A DNA stretch of 63,741 nt from Phocaeicola plebeius (GCA_022767125.1 JALEPZ010000039.1:1-63741), one strand, 5' to 3'. Shown: positions 16,493-27,598, counted from the first letter of the stretch. The notes: generated by a model from the letters alone, not told the origin. Translations and numbers: made by a program.

Positions 16493-16523
16493 CAAAAGTA
16501 ACACAAAGGTTTGTAACCCCAAA
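16493..16523 (-). promoter_or_regulatory. Promoter of the HSDR_N-type gene
   Basis: Minus strand: TTTG at 16523-16520, 19-bp spacer, TACTTTTG at 16500-16493. A perfect consensus match; leader of about 15 nt. Confidence 0.7.
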
Positions 16524-16534
16524 ACAAAAAATGG

Positions 16535-17308
16535 ATGAAAACCAAAGAAGATATTGTGGCGAACTGGTTGCCAAGGTACACCCGGCGCCCATTGCACTCA
16601 TTCAGTAAATATATTTTGCTGACTAATTTTAATAATTATGTTGAGATTTTTGCTCGTACGTTCCAGACGGAGATAGTGGGTAAGGAGGCTAACATGACAT
16701 CGGCCGACGGAGGGGGTATGACCATTGTCAACTTTGGCATGGGAAGCCCGAACGCTGCGATCATCATGGATTTGCTGGGAGCCGTTTCGCCGAAAGCCTG
16801 CCTGTTTTTGGGAAAGTGTGGCGGACTGACCGAGAAGACCAAGGTGGGTGATTATATCTTGCCCATTGCTGCCATTCGCGGGGAAGGTACCTCCAATGAT
16901 TATTATCCCCCGGAAGTACCTGCCTTGCCGTCGTTCATGCTTCAGCGTGCCGTTTCGTCGGCCATTCTTGAGCATAGTCATGACTATTGGCCAGGAATGG
17001 TATATACGACGAACCGGCGTATCTGGGAACATGATGAAAACTTCAAGCATTATTTGCTGAAGACGCGTGCCATGGGAATAGACATGGAGACAGCTACGCT
17101 TTTTACGACTGGGTTCGCCAACCACATTCCTGTGGGGGCACTGTTGTTGGTATCTGATCAGCCGATGGTACCTGAAGGTATAAAGACTGAGGAAAGCGAC
17201 TGGCAAGTGACGAAGAATTACGTAGAGGAGCACATTGCCATAGGCATTGAAGCCATGAGGATGATTATAGACGAGCGCGAAACATTGAAGCACCTGCGCA
17301 TGGAATAA
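16535..17308 (+). CDS. amn: AMP nucleosidase
   Basis: Hydrolyses AMP to adenine and ribose 5-phosphate. 257 residues, the short Bacteroidetes form lacking the N-terminal domain of the E. coli enzyme. Phosphorylase-type catalytic fold: MTIVNFGMGSPNAAI (about residues 62-76), FLGKCGGLTEKTKVGD (about 91-106), AIRGEGTSNDYYP, and the substrate Glu motif MGIDMETATLF (about 179-189). The start ATG has an in-frame context without an SD. It overlaps nothing; holA starts 14 nt later with the strong SD AAAGGAGGAG. A possible -7 box TATATTTG lies at 16463-16470. Confidence 0.88.
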   Translation: MKTKEDIVANWLPRYTRRPLHSFSKYILLTNFNNYVEIFARTFQTEIVGKEANMTSADGGGMTIVNFGMGSPNAAIIMDLLGAVSPKACLFLGKCGGLTEKTKVGDYILPIAAIRGEGTSNDYYPPEVPALPSFMLQRAVSSAILEHSHDYWPGMVYTTNRRIWEHDENFKHYLLKTRAMGIDMETATLFTTGFANHIPVGALLLVSDQPMVPEGIKTEESDWQVTKNYVEEHIAIGIEAMRMIIDERETLKHLRME

Positions 17309-17322
17309 AAAGGAGGAGATTT

Positions 17323-18342
17323 ATGTCAAAAGATATGACCTACGAAGAAGTAGCAAGAAGCATCAAGAACCGCCAGTTTGCTCCGGTATATTTCTTGATG
17401 GGGGAAGAAGATTATTACATAGACCGCTTGTCTGACTACATTGTACAGATGGCACTTGATGAAGCAGAAAAAGAGTTTAACCTTACCGTCATGTATGGTC
17501 CGGAAACGGATATTGTCACGGTGATCAACGCCGCCAAGCGTTATCCGTTGATGTCCGAACACCAGGTGGTCATGGTCAAGGAAGCGCAGGGAATGAAAAA
17601 TCTCGATGACCTGGTGTTTTATCTACAGAAACCGCTCACCTCCACTATCCTGGTGTTCTGTTATAAACATGGGGTGCTGGACAGAAGAAAAAAATTGACA
17701 GCACAGTTGGAAAAGGCAGGGGTCTTATTCGAGTCGAAAAAGCTCAAAGATGCCCAACTTCCTGGTTTCATCGCAGCTTATTTGAAACGGAAGCAGATAG
17801 AAATAGAACCGAAGGCACAGGAAATGTTGGCTGAATTCGTGGGGGCAGACCTGAATAGAATGGCGGGTGAATTGGAAAAATTAATTATCACCCTTCAGCC
17901 GGGTAGGAAGCGTATCACACCCGATCAGATTGAGCGGAATATCGGAATCAGCAAAGACTACAATAACTTTGAATTGAAGAATGCTTTGATTGGAAGAAAC
18001 ATTATGAAGGCGAATCAGATTGTGAAGTATTTCGAAGAGAATCCAAAAAACAATCCACTGGTCCTGACATTGAGCATTCTGTTTTCATTCTTTTCGAATC
18101 TCATGCTGGCCTATTATGCTCCGGATAAGTCGGACCGTGGAATTGCAGCCTATCTCGGACTGCGTTCCCCCTGGCAGGCGAAAGAGTACATGGCTGCCAT
18201 GCATGCGTTTTCTGGCAGAAAGGTAATGGCGATTATCGGTGCTCTTCGGGATTGTGATGCCCGGTCTAAAGGAGTGGGAAATTCATCCGTTGCAGACGGT
18301 GAACTGCTAAGAGAACTGGTGTATTTTATTCTTCATGACTAA
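17323..18342 (+). CDS. holA: DNA polymerase III, delta subunit
   Basis: Clamp-loader subunit that opens the beta sliding clamp. 339 residues. N-terminal AAA+-like domain begins YFLMGEEDYYIDRLSDYI (residues 18-35), followed by the delta-type sequences RRKKLTAQL and LNRMAGELEKLIIT (about 185-198), and a C-terminal helical collar domain (about 215-335). The delta subunit has no functional P-loop, as seen here. Preceded by an unusually good Shine-Dalgarno (GGAGGAG, 17311-17317) for this phylum, in the same transcript as amn. Confidence 0.88.
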   Translation: MSKDMTYEEVARSIKNRQFAPVYFLMGEEDYYIDRLSDYIVQMALDEAEKEFNLTVMYGPETDIVTVINAAKRYPLMSEHQVVMVKEAQGMKNLDDLVFYLQKPLTSTILVFCYKHGVLDRRKKLTAQLEKAGVLFESKKLKDAQLPGFIAAYLKRKQIEIEPKAQEMLAEFVGADLNRMAGELEKLIITLQPGRKRITPDQIERNIGISKDYNNFELKNALIGRNIMKANQIVKYFEENPKNNPLVLTLSILFSFFSNLMLAYYAPDKSDRGIAAYLGLRSPWQAKEYMAAMHAFSGRKVMAIIGALRDCDARSKGVGNSSVADGELLRELVYFILHD

Positions 18343-18400
18343 GAGAGCTCAAGAAAGGAGCACGGAGGTGCGAAACCGGCTTGTATCTACCTGTACCATT

Positions 18401-18452
18401 AGAATCGAAAAATCACGGACAATCATAAGATGACGCGCGATTTTTCGATTCT
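18401..18452 (+). terminator. Hairpin downstream of holA
   Basis: Perfect 14-bp arms, AGAATCGAAAAATC at 18401-18414 and its complement at 18439-18452, loop 24 nt. No long T-tract after it, but it separates holA from the AT-rich region. Confidence 0.6.
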
Positions 18453-18517
18453 CACCGATTGAGCATGTCGTGCTCAGTATAAATCAAGGTCAGTTAATAT
18501 ATTCGTTCCTGCTATTC

Positions 18518-19032
18518 TTTACATCTGTATATATTTCCTGATTACAAATATACATGTACATCTGTAAATCGTAATAAATGTATATACAAGGCAAGCGGTT
18601 TACATTTGTATCTTCTATCTATTTGATAAGTCTGCATCCCATATTTAGTTGTAATAGTTTACATACGTGGATGTAAATGCATACATATTCTATCTGTCGC
18701 AGATGTCAATAACATTCAATATATCAGTTATATACAATTTTATATCTATATTTTAGATGAAATATTACCATTTCTATCATTTCTAAATGTAAATCGTTGC
18801 ATTGTATTATAGTAATATAACTATAGTAATCACTAAACAAATCTATAAATCATATATATTGAAGTAAATTCTATGATTTTTCCAATTGTATAAACATATG
18901 TAAAGTGTATCGTTGGTTAACAAATGTGTTTTGTGAATTACATATGTAACAATAAGGTTCTAAAAATAAATTTGCAAATGAAAATTTTAATGTTTACCTT
19001 TGTAATCGCTAATTAATAACTCCAGATGTAAA
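18518..19032. repeat. AT-rich region with repeated TTTACAT/ATGTAAA half-sites
   Basis: The 0.5 kb before the XRE gene contains no gene. It holds repeated copies of a half-site, TTTACAT in either orientation: TTTACATCTGTA 18518-18529, TACATCTGTAAA 18557-18568, GTTTACATTTGTA 18598-18610, an inverted pair TTTACAT/ATGTAAA 18658-18664 and 18671-18677, ATGTAAA 18787-18793, ACATATGTAAA 18894-18904, the perfect palindrome TTACATATGTAA 18938-18949, and ATGTAAA 19026-19032 touching the start codon. Interpreted as an operator array, probably for the adjacent regulator. The AT-richness alone makes some chance matches likely. Confidence 0.55.
18971..19002 (+). promoter_or_regulatory. XRE regulator promoter
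   Basis: TTTG 18971-18974, 20-bp spacer, TACCTTTG 18995-19002. The -7 box is itself embedded in a GTTTACcTTTGTAA half-site-like sequence, suggesting repression by occlusion. Confidence 0.7.
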
Positions 19033-19484
19033 TGAAGGACCGAATCTATTCTATCATGCAGAAAGAAGGCTTGACGAATGCAGAGTTTGCCGATAAAATA
19101 GGCATTTCTACTTCTTCGCTGTCGCACATATTCAGTGGCAGAAACAAGCCGAGTTTAGATGTGGTGATGCGCATACAGAAGGCTTATCCATCCATTAATC
19201 TGAACTGGTTGCTCTATGGTGAAGGAGACATGAACCAGGCGTTGCCTTCTCAGCCTGCAGGTATCCAACTTGTTTCTCAGGCGCCTGAGAATCCTGAAAA
19301 TACCGACCTGTCTCTGAGCGATGCGGATTTTCGCAAGCAAAACTGTGTATATCCTCCCAATTATGGAAGTGAAGCAGTTGTGAAAGAGCAGATTAAATAC
19401 GTAGAGAAACCGCATCCGAGAATTACCGAAATAAGAATTTTCTTCGACAATGGTACATACGAGGTATTTAAGCCTGACCGCTAG
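19032..19484 (+). CDS. XRE-family helix-turn-helix transcriptional regulator
   Basis: 150 residues. Residues 1-65 form an XRE/Cro-like HTH (AEFADKIGISTSSLSHIFSGRNKPSLD, split by the turn at about 23-40) ending in the NWLLYGEGDM motif seen in many phage- and Bacteroidetes-type regulators. The remainder is a Pro/Gln-rich linker and a C-terminal stretch ITEIRIFFDNGTYEVF of unknown role, perhaps a dimerisation or ligand part. The gene is preceded by the half-site array, suggesting autoregulation, and followed by pyrK whose promoter region resembles its own. Target and signal are unknown; control of pyrimidine genes is only an inference from position. Confidence 0.85.
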   Translation: MKDRIYSIMQKEGLTNAEFADKIGISTSSLSHIFSGRNKPSLDVVMRIQKAYPSINLNWLLYGEGDMNQALPSQPAGIQLVSQAPENPENTDLSLSDADFRKQNCVYPPNYGSEAVVKEQIKYVEKPHPRITEIRIFFDNGTYEVFKPDR

Positions 19485-19561
19485 GAAGTGGTATGCAGGT
19501 ACAAGTGAATCTATCTGAAAAATATATTTCCTTATTTCCTAAAAAATACAAGTATAAATGT

Positions 19562-19569
19562 TATCTTTG
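19562..19569 (+). promoter_or_regulatory. pyrK-pyrD -7 box
   Basis: TATCTTTG. The surrounding 25 nt (AATGTT..CTTTGTAATC) closely copy the XRE gene promoter at 18989-19010. Leader to pyrK is about 95 nt and contains short inverted segments (AGTCG/CGGTGACT around 19578-19612). Confidence 0.55.
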
Positions 19570-19670
19570 TAATCATTAGTCGCTGCCGAGGTGATGGATT
19601 CCTTACGGTGACTGAAATTTTTGTTGATTCCAGAGAGTATAATGATGAAGTGATTATCTTATTATAAAGT

Positions 19671-20447
19671 ATGAAGAAATATATTTTAGATCTGAAAGTG
19701 ACGGAGAACGTAAGATTGCATGCTAATTATGTTCTCATTAAGTTAACCCAGCAGAATCCGCTTCCTGAGATGCAGGCAGGACAATTTGCGGAAATCCGGG
19801 TGGACGGTTCAAGCACTACGTTTCTCCGTCGGCCCATCTCTATCAATTATGTCGACAGATCCACCAATGAGGTATGGTTCCTTGTCCAGTTGGTGGGAGA
19901 CGGGACTCGCAAGTTGTCAACTGTCCGGGCGGGCGAAACGGTAAATGTGGTTCTTCCGTTAGGAAACGGATTTACGATTCCTGATAATCCATCCGACAGG
20001 GTTCTTCTTGTAGGCGGTGGTGTGGGTACAGCTCCCATGTTGATGCTTGGCCATACGCTACGTGAAAAAGGTTTCAACCCAGTGTTCCTGTTAGGAGCTA
20101 GATCAGCCAGCGACCTGTTACAGCTGGATTTGTTCCGTTCTATCGGTGAAGTGTACATGACGACAGAAGATGGCTCCTTGGGAGAGAAAGGATATGTGAC
20201 ACAGCACAGTCTGTTGCAAATGCGTCGGTTCGACCATATCTTTACTTGTGGCCCGAAGCCTATGATGATGGCAGTTGCAAAATACGCTCATTCTGTCGGG
20301 ACAGATTGTGAGGTATCGTTGGAAAATACGATGGCATGTGGGGTAGGTGCCTGTCTCTGTTGTGTGGAAAATACCCACGAAGGCCATGTGTGTGTGTGTA
20401 AGGAAGGTCCTGTATTTAATATCAAGAAACTATTATGGCAGATTTAA
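19671..20447 (+). CDS. pyrK: Dihydroorotate dehydrogenase B, electron-transfer subunit
   Basis: FAD and [2Fe-2S] subunit that passes electrons from dihydroorotate oxidation to NAD+. 258 residues. N-terminal ferredoxin reductase-like FAD domain (FLRRPISIN near residue 52), nucleotide domain with [15 protein letters not shown] (about 107-121), and a C-terminal cysteine cluster [10 protein letters not shown] plus CVCKEGP (about 223-248) for the iron-sulfur cluster. Its 3-prime end overlaps the pyrD start by 13 nt, implying translational coupling. Confidence 0.95.
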   Translation: MKKYILDLKVTENVRLHANYVLIKLTQQNPLPEMQAGQFAEIRVDGSSTTFLRRPISINYVDRSTNEVWFLVQLVGDGTRKLSTVRAGETVNVVLPLGNGFTIPDNPSDRVLLVGGGVGTAPMLMLGHTLREKGFNPVFLLGARSASDLLQLDLFRSIGEVYMTTEDGSLGEKGYVTQHSLLQMRRFDHIFTCGPKPMMMAVAKYAHSVGTDCEVSLENTMACGVGACLCCVENTHEGHVCVCKEGPVFNIKKLLWQI

Positions 20448-21346
20448 GTGTAAATATTGGCCAGTTGAAACTAGCCAATCCGGTAATGACAGCCTCCGGA
20501 ACCTTTGGATATGGTCTTGAATTCCAGGATTTCGTAAATCTGGAAAAAATCGGTGGAATTATTGTTAAGGGAACTACCCTCCATGCCCGTGAAGGCAATC
20601 CATATCCCCGAATGGCAGAAACGCCCATGGGAATGCTGAATGCAGTGGGCTTGCAGAACAAGGGAGTGGACTATTTCGTTAATCATATCTACCCGAAAAT
20701 CAAGGATATACGTACGAATATGATTGTTAACGTGTCGGGTTCGCAAATCGAGGATTACGTGCAGACTGCAGGCATTATCAATGAGTTAGACAGAATACCG
20801 GCTATTGAACTGAACATTTCCTGCCCGAATGTAAAGCAGGGTGGAATGGCCTTTGGCGTAAGTCCGCAGGGAGCAGCAGAAGTGGTGAACGCTGTTCGTA
20901 AGGTTTACGACAAGACGCTGATTGTCAAATTGTCGCCCAATGTGACCAACATTGCCGAGATTGCGTTGGCAGTAGAAGCGGCAGGTGCAGACAGCGTATC
21001 TCTTATCAATACCTTGTTGGGAATGGCTATCAATGCAGAAAAACGGAAGCCCGTGTTATCTACCATCACGGGGGGCATGAGTGGAGCTGCTGTCAAGCCC
21101 ATAGCGTTGCGGATGGTATGGCAGGTTGCCCGAGCGGTGAAGATTCCTGTAATCGGACTGGGTGGTATAATGAACTGGAGGGATGCCGTAGAATTCCTCT
21201 TGGCCGGTGCATCTGCCATACAGATAGGTACAGCGAACTTTATCGATCCTTCAGTAACGGTAAAGGTGGCAGATGGTATAGAAGACTATCTCCATCGTCA
21301 TGGATTCTCTTCTGTCAAGGAGATTGTAGGCGCACTGGAAGTGTGA
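20435..21346 (+). CDS. pyrD: Dihydroorotate dehydrogenase B, catalytic subunit
   Basis: FMN enzyme oxidising dihydroorotate to orotate in pyrimidine synthesis; class 1B, working with PyrK. 303 residues, TIM barrel. N-terminal [13 protein letters not shown] (about residues 12-24), KGTTL (about 45), the class 1B catalytic region [11 protein letters not shown] with the base Cys (about 128-138), and phosphate-binding [14 protein letters not shown] and [12 protein letters not shown] (about 240-268). Overlaps pyrK by 13 nt; no other pyr gene is in the window. Followed by a bidirectional terminator. Confidence 0.95.
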   Translation: MADLSVNIGQLKLANPVMTASGTFGYGLEFQDFVNLEKIGGIIVKGTTLHAREGNPYPRMAETPMGMLNAVGLQNKGVDYFVNHIYPKIKDIRTNMIVNVSGSQIEDYVQTAGIINELDRIPAIELNISCPNVKQGGMAFGVSPQGAAEVVNAVRKVYDKTLIVKLSPNVTNIAEIALAVEAAGADSVSLINTLLGMAINAEKRKPVLSTITGGMSGAAVKPIALRMVWQVARAVKIPVIGLGGIMNWRDAVEFLLAGASAIQIGTANFIDPSVTVKVADGIEDYLHRHGFSSVKEIVGALEV

Positions 21347-21360
21347 TTCTTCAGTGACAT

Positions 21361-21425
21361 CAGGCAGCCATTTGAAGTTCCGTCAAGGCTTCTCCTTCGG
21401 ATTCATATGGCTGCCTGATTTTTAT
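21361..21425. terminator. Bidirectional terminator between pyrD and trmD
   Basis: Perfect 11-bp arms CAGGCAGCCAT (21361-21371) and ATGGCTGCCTG (21407-21417), then ATTTTTAT. Lies between two convergent genes. Confidence 0.8.
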
Positions 21426-21449
21426 CGGGGTACTATCTGTTGTGAATAT

Positions 21450-22124
21450 TTACTTTAGTAAATCCGGTCGCAGCCGTTGGGTACGTTCGATAGATTGCTG
21501 AAGTTCCCATTCTCTGATTTTGGCTTCATGACCGGAAAGGAGGATATCTGGAACCTTCCATCCATGGTAGTCGGCAGGACGAGTATACACAGGTGGGGCC
21601 AGTAAATTATCTTGAAACGAATCGGATAGTGCGGATTGTTCGTCAGAGATGACTCCTGGGATAATACGAACAATAGCATCCGAGATAACAGCGGCTGCCA
21701 GTTCACCGCCGGTGAGCACGTAGTCCCCGATACTGATTTCTTTGGTGATGAAATGCTCGCGGATACGATAGTCAATGCCTTTAAAATGTCCGCAGAGGAT
21801 AATCAGGTTCTGGCACATAGAAAGCGTGTTGGCCATCGGCTGGTCAAAGCGCTCCCCGTCCGGAGATGTGAAGATGACTTCATCATAGGTACGTTCGGAC
21901 TTCAGCGCAGTGATGCAGCGGTCTATGGGTTCAATTTTCATTACCATTCCTGCACATCCTCCGAACGGGTAGTCATCGACTTTCCGATAATGGTCGTAGG
22001 CATAGTCGCGGAGGTTGTGCAGATGGATCTTTGCAATGCCTTTTTTCTGGGCGCGGCTTAGAATGGAACAATTGAAGAATCCTTCAATCATTTCCGGCAA
22101 GACTGTGATAATATCTATTCTCAT
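21450..22124 (-). CDS. trmD: tRNA (guanine-N1)-methyltransferase
   Basis: Forms m1G37 next to the anticodon, preventing frameshifting. 224 residues, near the usual 225-250. Begins [12 protein letters not shown]; the SAM-binding SPOUT knot appears as [16 protein letters not shown] (about residues 109-124) and [14 protein letters not shown] (about 131-144). The C-terminal domain includes ESALSDSF-like QSALSDSF and [14 protein letters not shown] -7 box TACTTTTG lies at 22153-22146. Transcribed alone, divergent from ligA. Confidence 0.96.
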   Translation of the reverse strand: MRIDIITVLPEMIEGFFNCSILSRAQKKGIAKIHLHNLRDYAYDHYRKVDDYPFGGCAGMVMKIEPIDRCITALKSERTYDEVIFTSPDGERFDQPMANTLSMCQNLIILCGHFKGIDYRIREHFITKEISIGDYVLTGGELAAAVISDAIVRIIPGVISDEQSALSDSFQDNLLAPPVYTRPADYHGWKVPDILLSGHEAKIREWELQQSIERTQRLRPDLLK

Positions 22125-22145
22125 ATATTCTCATGTTATTTTTTG

Positions 22146-22153
22146 CAAAAGTA
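22146..22153 (-). promoter_or_regulatory. trmD -7 box
   Basis: TACTTTTG on the minus strand; 21 nt before the start codon. No clear -33 element. Confidence 0.5.
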
Positions 22154-22198
22154 AGAATATTCTTTTGTTTGGCCATCAGCGGCCAATCACATTTTTCG

Positions 22199-24301
<2,103 letters not shown>

Positions 24302-24360
24302 GCGGATTTGCTACATGGAAAAAAAAAGATAATAATGTTAGCGGAAAAAGAAATAATTCG

Positions 24361-24368
24361 TACTTTTG
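24361..24368 (+). promoter_or_regulatory. dapA -7 box
   Basis: TACTTTTG, 30 nt before the dapA ATG; no good TTTG -33 box seen. Confidence 0.5.
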
Positions 24369-24398
24369 CAAACTGAATAACGAGTTTACCATTCATTT

Positions 24399-25292
24399 AT
24401 GATACATAGAAGATTAAAAGGAATGGGAGTGGCACTGATTACTCCCTTCAAGGAAGATGGCAGCGTCGACTACAAGGCTTTGGTAAAATTGGTGGAATAC
24501 CAACTTCAAAACGGTACAGATTTTTTGTGTGTACTGGGTACAACAGCTGAAACACCGACACTCACATCAGAGGAAAAGAAGAAAATCAAGGAAACAGTTA
24601 TCGAACGTGTTGCTGGCCGTATTCCTATTTTGTTGGGTGTCAGCAGCAACTGCACGCAAACAGTAATCGACACTTTACAGAATGAGGATTTCACAGGGGT
24701 AGATGCTGTGTTGGTAGCTGTTCCTTATTATAATAAACCTTCGCAGGAAGGTATTTATCAGCACTATAAGGCTATTGCACAGTCCAGCCAGTTGCCAGTT
24801 GTACTGTATAATGTGCCGGGCCGTACAGGTGTGAACATGACGGCAGAAACGACCCTTCGTTTGGCACGCGATTTCGATAATATCGTTGCCATCAAAGAAG
24901 CTTCTGGAAATATCACCCAGATGGATGATATCATCAAGAACAAGCCAGCTAACTTTGATGTTATTTCGGGCGACGATGGCATCACTTTCCCTCTCATCAC
25001 ATTGGGAGCAGTGGGGGTCATTTCAGTAATCGGCAATGCTTTTCCTCGTGAATTTAGCCGTATGACACGATTGGCATTGGCTGGAGATTATGCGAGTGCC
25101 TTGACTATACATCATAAGTTTACCGAATTGTTTAAGCTGCTTTTCGTAGATGGCAATCCTGCTGGAGTAAAGGCAATGCTGAATATGATGGGGATGATTG
25201 AGAACCGTTTACGTCTGCCATTGGTTCCCACTCGTATCACCACTTTTGAGGAAATGAAGAAAATCCTCGATTCGCTTAAGATAAAATGCTAA
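24399..25292 (+). CDS. dapA: 4-hydroxy-tetrahydrodipicolinate synthase
   Basis: Condenses pyruvate and aspartate semialdehyde, the first committed step to mDAP and lysine. 297 residues, TIM barrel. GVALITPFKEDGSVDY at residues 6-21, TTAET (about 48), catalytic Tyr in VLYNVPGRTG (about 134-143), Schiff-base Lys in VAIKEASGN (about 163-171), and GDDGITFPLITLGAVG (about 189-204). Monocistronic with its own promoter and a strong terminator; the later pathway genes dapF and dapL are about 35 kb away. Confidence 0.96.
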   Translation: MIHRRLKGMGVALITPFKEDGSVDYKALVKLVEYQLQNGTDFLCVLGTTAETPTLTSEEKKKIKETVIERVAGRIPILLGVSSNCTQTVIDTLQNEDFTGVDAVLVAVPYYNKPSQEGIYQHYKAIAQSSQLPVVLYNVPGRTGVNMTAETTLRLARDFDNIVAIKEASGNITQMDDIIKNKPANFDVISGDDGITFPLITLGAVGVISVIGNAFPREFSRMTRLALAGDYASALTIHHKFTELFKLLFVDGNPAGVKAMLNMMGMIENRLRLPLVPTRITTFEEMKKILDSLKIKC

Positions 25293-25318
25293 TGTAATGT
25301 GCAAGATGCAATAAATTA

Positions 25319-25366
25319 GCGAACGGCATAGGAAAAAGAGGCTCTTCTTTTCCTATGCCGTTCGTT
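25319..25366. terminator. Bidirectional terminator between dapA and rfbC
   Basis: 16-bp perfect arms, GAACGGCATAGGAAAA (25321-25336) and its complement (25348-25363), extended by C-G outside; loop 11 nt, followed by TTTG. Strongest terminator in the window. Confidence 0.88.
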
Positions 25367-25394
25367 TGATATCGGTCAGATTGTAATGGATAGA

Positions 25395-25967
25395 TTATTC
25401 ATACAGGTTTTCTCCGAAACGGAATACGGGCTCCAAATCTTTCAGAAGCGGATGGTAAGCATCTTTCGCTGAAAGAATGATTTGTTCTGCTGGAATCCTC
25501 CAATTGATACCCAATGTTGTATCATTCCAGGCAACAGCCCCCTCACTTGTGGGGTCATAGAAATTGTCGCATTTATACTGGAAGATGACTTCAGGAGTCA
25601 GCACGCTGAATCCGTGGGCGAATCCTCTTGGGATAAACAATTGCCGATGGTTTTCTTCCGATAGTTCAACGGCTACGTGCTGGCCGAAGGTAGGGGAACC
25701 TAGACGTATGTCGACGGCAATATCCAATACGGTGCCTTTGATGACCCGTACCAGCTTGCTTTGTGCATAGGGCGGCTTTTGGAAGTGCAGTCCGCGAACT
25801 ACTCCGTAGGTGGACTTGCTTTCATTGTCTTGCACAAAATGAATCTCACGAACTTGTCGGTTAAAGTCTCGCTGGGAGAAGGATTCGAAAAAATAGCCTC
25901 TTGCATCTTCAAACAAACGGGGTTCTATGATAACGACTCCATTGATGGCTGTTGGGATGACTGTCAT
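25395..25967 (-). CDS. rfbC: dTDP-4-dehydrorhamnose 3,5-epimerase
   Basis: Third step of dTDP-L-rhamnose synthesis for surface polysaccharide. 190 residues, cupin fold. RGYFFESFSQRDF (about residues 23-35), catalytic His region YGVVRGLHFQKPPYAQ (about 54-69) with the second His/Asp pair in DIAVDIRLGSPTFG, and PRGFAHGFSVL (about 113-123). Three nt separate it from rfbA. RfbB and RfbD, which complete the pathway, are not in the window. Confidence 0.95.
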   Translation of the reverse strand: MTVIPTAINGVVIIEPRLFEDARGYFFESFSQRDFNRQVREIHFVQDNESKSTYGVVRGLHFQKPPYAQSKLVRVIKGTVLDIAVDIRLGSPTFGQHVAVELSEENHRQLFIPRGFAHGFSVLTPEVIFQYKCDNFYDPTSEGAVAWNDTTLGINWRIPAEQIILSAKDAYHPLLKDLEPVFRFGENLYE

Positions 25968-25970
25968 GAC

Positions 25971-26861
25971 TTATCGGTTATTTTTCAATTCGTCTATTAC
26001 TTTCAGCAGGTATTGTCCATATTGGTTCCTCAACATGGGCTGTGCCAGCGAACGCATTTTTTCTTCATCAATCCATCCTTTGCGGAGAGCAATGCCTTCT
26101 AGGCAGGCCACTTTCAACCCTTGACGTTTCTCGATAACCTCAATATAGGTACTGGCCTCGGCCAACGAGTCATGGGTACCTGTATCCAGCCAGGCAAATC
26201 CGCGTCCTAAAGTCTGGACTTTCAACTCACCGTCTGTTAGGAACATTTGATTGACAGTGGAAATTTCCAACTCGCCTCGTGCAGAAGGCTTTATCTGGTG
26301 GGCAATCTCCACTACCTTGTTCGGATAAAAATAAAGCCCTGTCACGGCATAGTTAGATTTGGGATGTGTCGGTTTCTCTTCTATGGAAAGGCATTTCCCT
26401 TCCTTGTCGAATTCAGCCACCCCGTAACGTTCGGGGTCACTAACCCAATAACCGAACACTGTAGCTTTTCCTTCCTTTTCTGCAGCGCGGACTGCTTCTT
26501 TCAACAAGGCAGTGAAGCCGTTTCCGTGAAAGATATTATCACCCAATACCAGGCAGACACTGTCATCACCAATAAATTCCTTGCCGATGATAAACGCCTG
26601 TGCAAGTCCGTCAGGTGAAGGCTGTTCTGCATATTCAAATCGAACTCCATAATCACTTCCATTACCCAATAGTCGCCGGAAACCGGGTAAATCGTACGGC
26701 GTGGAAATGATAAGGATATCACGGATTCCAGCCAACATCAATACAGAGATAGGATAGTAAATCATGGGCTTGTCAAAAATAGGCAAGAGCTGTTTTGAAA
26801 CACCCTTCGTGATGGGGTAGAGGCGAGTTCCCGATCCCCCTGCTAATACAATTCCTTTCAT
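25971..26861 (-). CDS. rfbA: Glucose-1-phosphate thymidylyltransferase
   Basis: Makes dTDP-glucose from dTTP and glucose 1-phosphate, first step of dTDP-sugar synthesis. 296 residues. Nucleotide-binding [20 protein letters not shown] at residues 8-27, [22 protein letters not shown] (about 107-115, Asp for metal), [19 protein letters not shown] (about 161-179). No -7 box is seen directly upstream, and the GNAT gene ends only 30 nt before its ATG, so the order GNAT-rfbA-rfbC is probably one transcript. Confidence 0.96.
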   Translation of the reverse strand: MKGIVLAGGSGTRLYPITKGVSKQLLPIFDKPMIYYPISVLMLAGIRDILIISTPYDLPGFRRLLGNGSDYGVRFEYAEQPSPDGLAQAFIIGKEFIGDDSVCLVLGDNIFHGNGFTALLKEAVRAAEKEGKATVFGYWVSDPERYGVAEFDKEGKCLSIEEKPTHPKSNYAVTGLYFYPNKVVEIAHQIKPSARGELEISTVNQMFLTDGELKVQTLGRGFAWLDTGTHDSLAEASTYIEVIEKRQGLKVACLEGIALRKGWIDEEKMRSLAQPMLRNQYGQYLLKVIDELKNNR

Positions 26862-26891
26862 GTGTGATACAGTTTTTATATGATTGACTTA

Positions 26892-27404
26892 TTATGGTTG
26901 TTCTTCCAAATCCAGAAAATAGAGATTCCTGGGATAATTATGCCGCTGAAAATGCCCAAACCACTTCATCCCCAATCGTTGCAAAGAGGAGTTACTGGGA
27001 ATATTGTCTGGATGCGCAGTGGCAACAAGATAGCGCAGCTGCTGCTGTTGGGCAGTTTTCAGAATACTCTCGTTGATCATCCTCATATACCCGTTGTTCC
27101 GATGACGGGGAGAGGTCATACAGCCGCCGATTTCAGCCATCTGCTGGAAATCATAGCCTTGTAGCTCCGGCAAATCGTAGAAGTCTGACAAATCATACAA
27201 CAATCCAGACACCGCGACCAGCTGGTCCTTTTCGAAAATGCCCAAAAGAATATCCTTGGCTTCGGGCGAAAAATCTTTCTCGATTTCTATTTCGGTAAAT
27301 GGTATAAAGAAAGATGGGTCCATCTGCTTATAGAAAGTGTCCTTATTCATCTGCATGAACGCTTCCTTGTCATGGGGAGTAAGTTGTCGAACAGTTGGTT
27401 TCAT
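26892..27404 (-). CDS. GNAT-family N-acetyltransferase-like protein
   Basis: 170 residues. The acyl-CoA-binding pattern of the GNAT fold can be traced: AEIGGCMTSPRHRNNGYMRMINESIL (motif A, about residues 87-112, read as GGCMTSPRHRNNGY) and VATAHPDNIPSNSSLQRLG (about 125-143). Substrate unknown. An open frame reaches 27458, but the -7 box TATTTTTG at 27441-27434 would lie inside it, so the start is 27404 (MKPTVRQL) or possibly the ATG at 27416. Leads into rfbA, which suggests but does not show a sugar-nucleotide role. Confidence 0.75.
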   Translation of the reverse strand: MKPTVRQLTPHDKEAFMQMNKDTFYKQMDPSFFIPFTEIEIEKDFSPEAKDILLGIFEKDQLVAVSGLLYDLSDFYDLPELQGYDFQQMAEIGGCMTSPRHRNNGYMRMINESILKTAQQQQLRYLVATAHPDNIPSNSSLQRLGMKWFGHFQRHNYPRNLYFLDLEEQP

Positions 27405-27433
27405 TATTAATATCATTTTCCGTTTATTCACTA

Positions 27434-27441
27434 CAAAAATA
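27434..27441 (-). promoter_or_regulatory. GNAT-rfbA-rfbC -7 box
   Basis: TATTTTTG on the minus strand; decides the start of the GNAT gene. No strong -33 box seen. Confidence 0.5.
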
Positions 27442-27590
27442 GTGAATTCTTTGTACATACACTTTGTTTTTTAAAAGAAAATGTAATTCCGGTCTTTAAT
27501 TAAACATAATGCCAATTATAGAATGATTGTAGTGATGAAAATGGATAAGCATTTCTTTCTGAAACACTTCTCCCGTTTTCAATAAAGTTG

Positions 27591-27598
27591 TAACTTTG
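27591..27598 (+). promoter_or_regulatory. HAD hydrolase -7 box
   Basis: TAACTTTG, 29 nt before the ATG at 27628. Confidence 0.5.

Noticed and set aside
18453-19031. CRISPR-like or phage attachment region
   Set aside because: Half-sites are short, irregularly spaced and in both orientations; no direct repeats of 24-37 bp, no cas or integrase genes.
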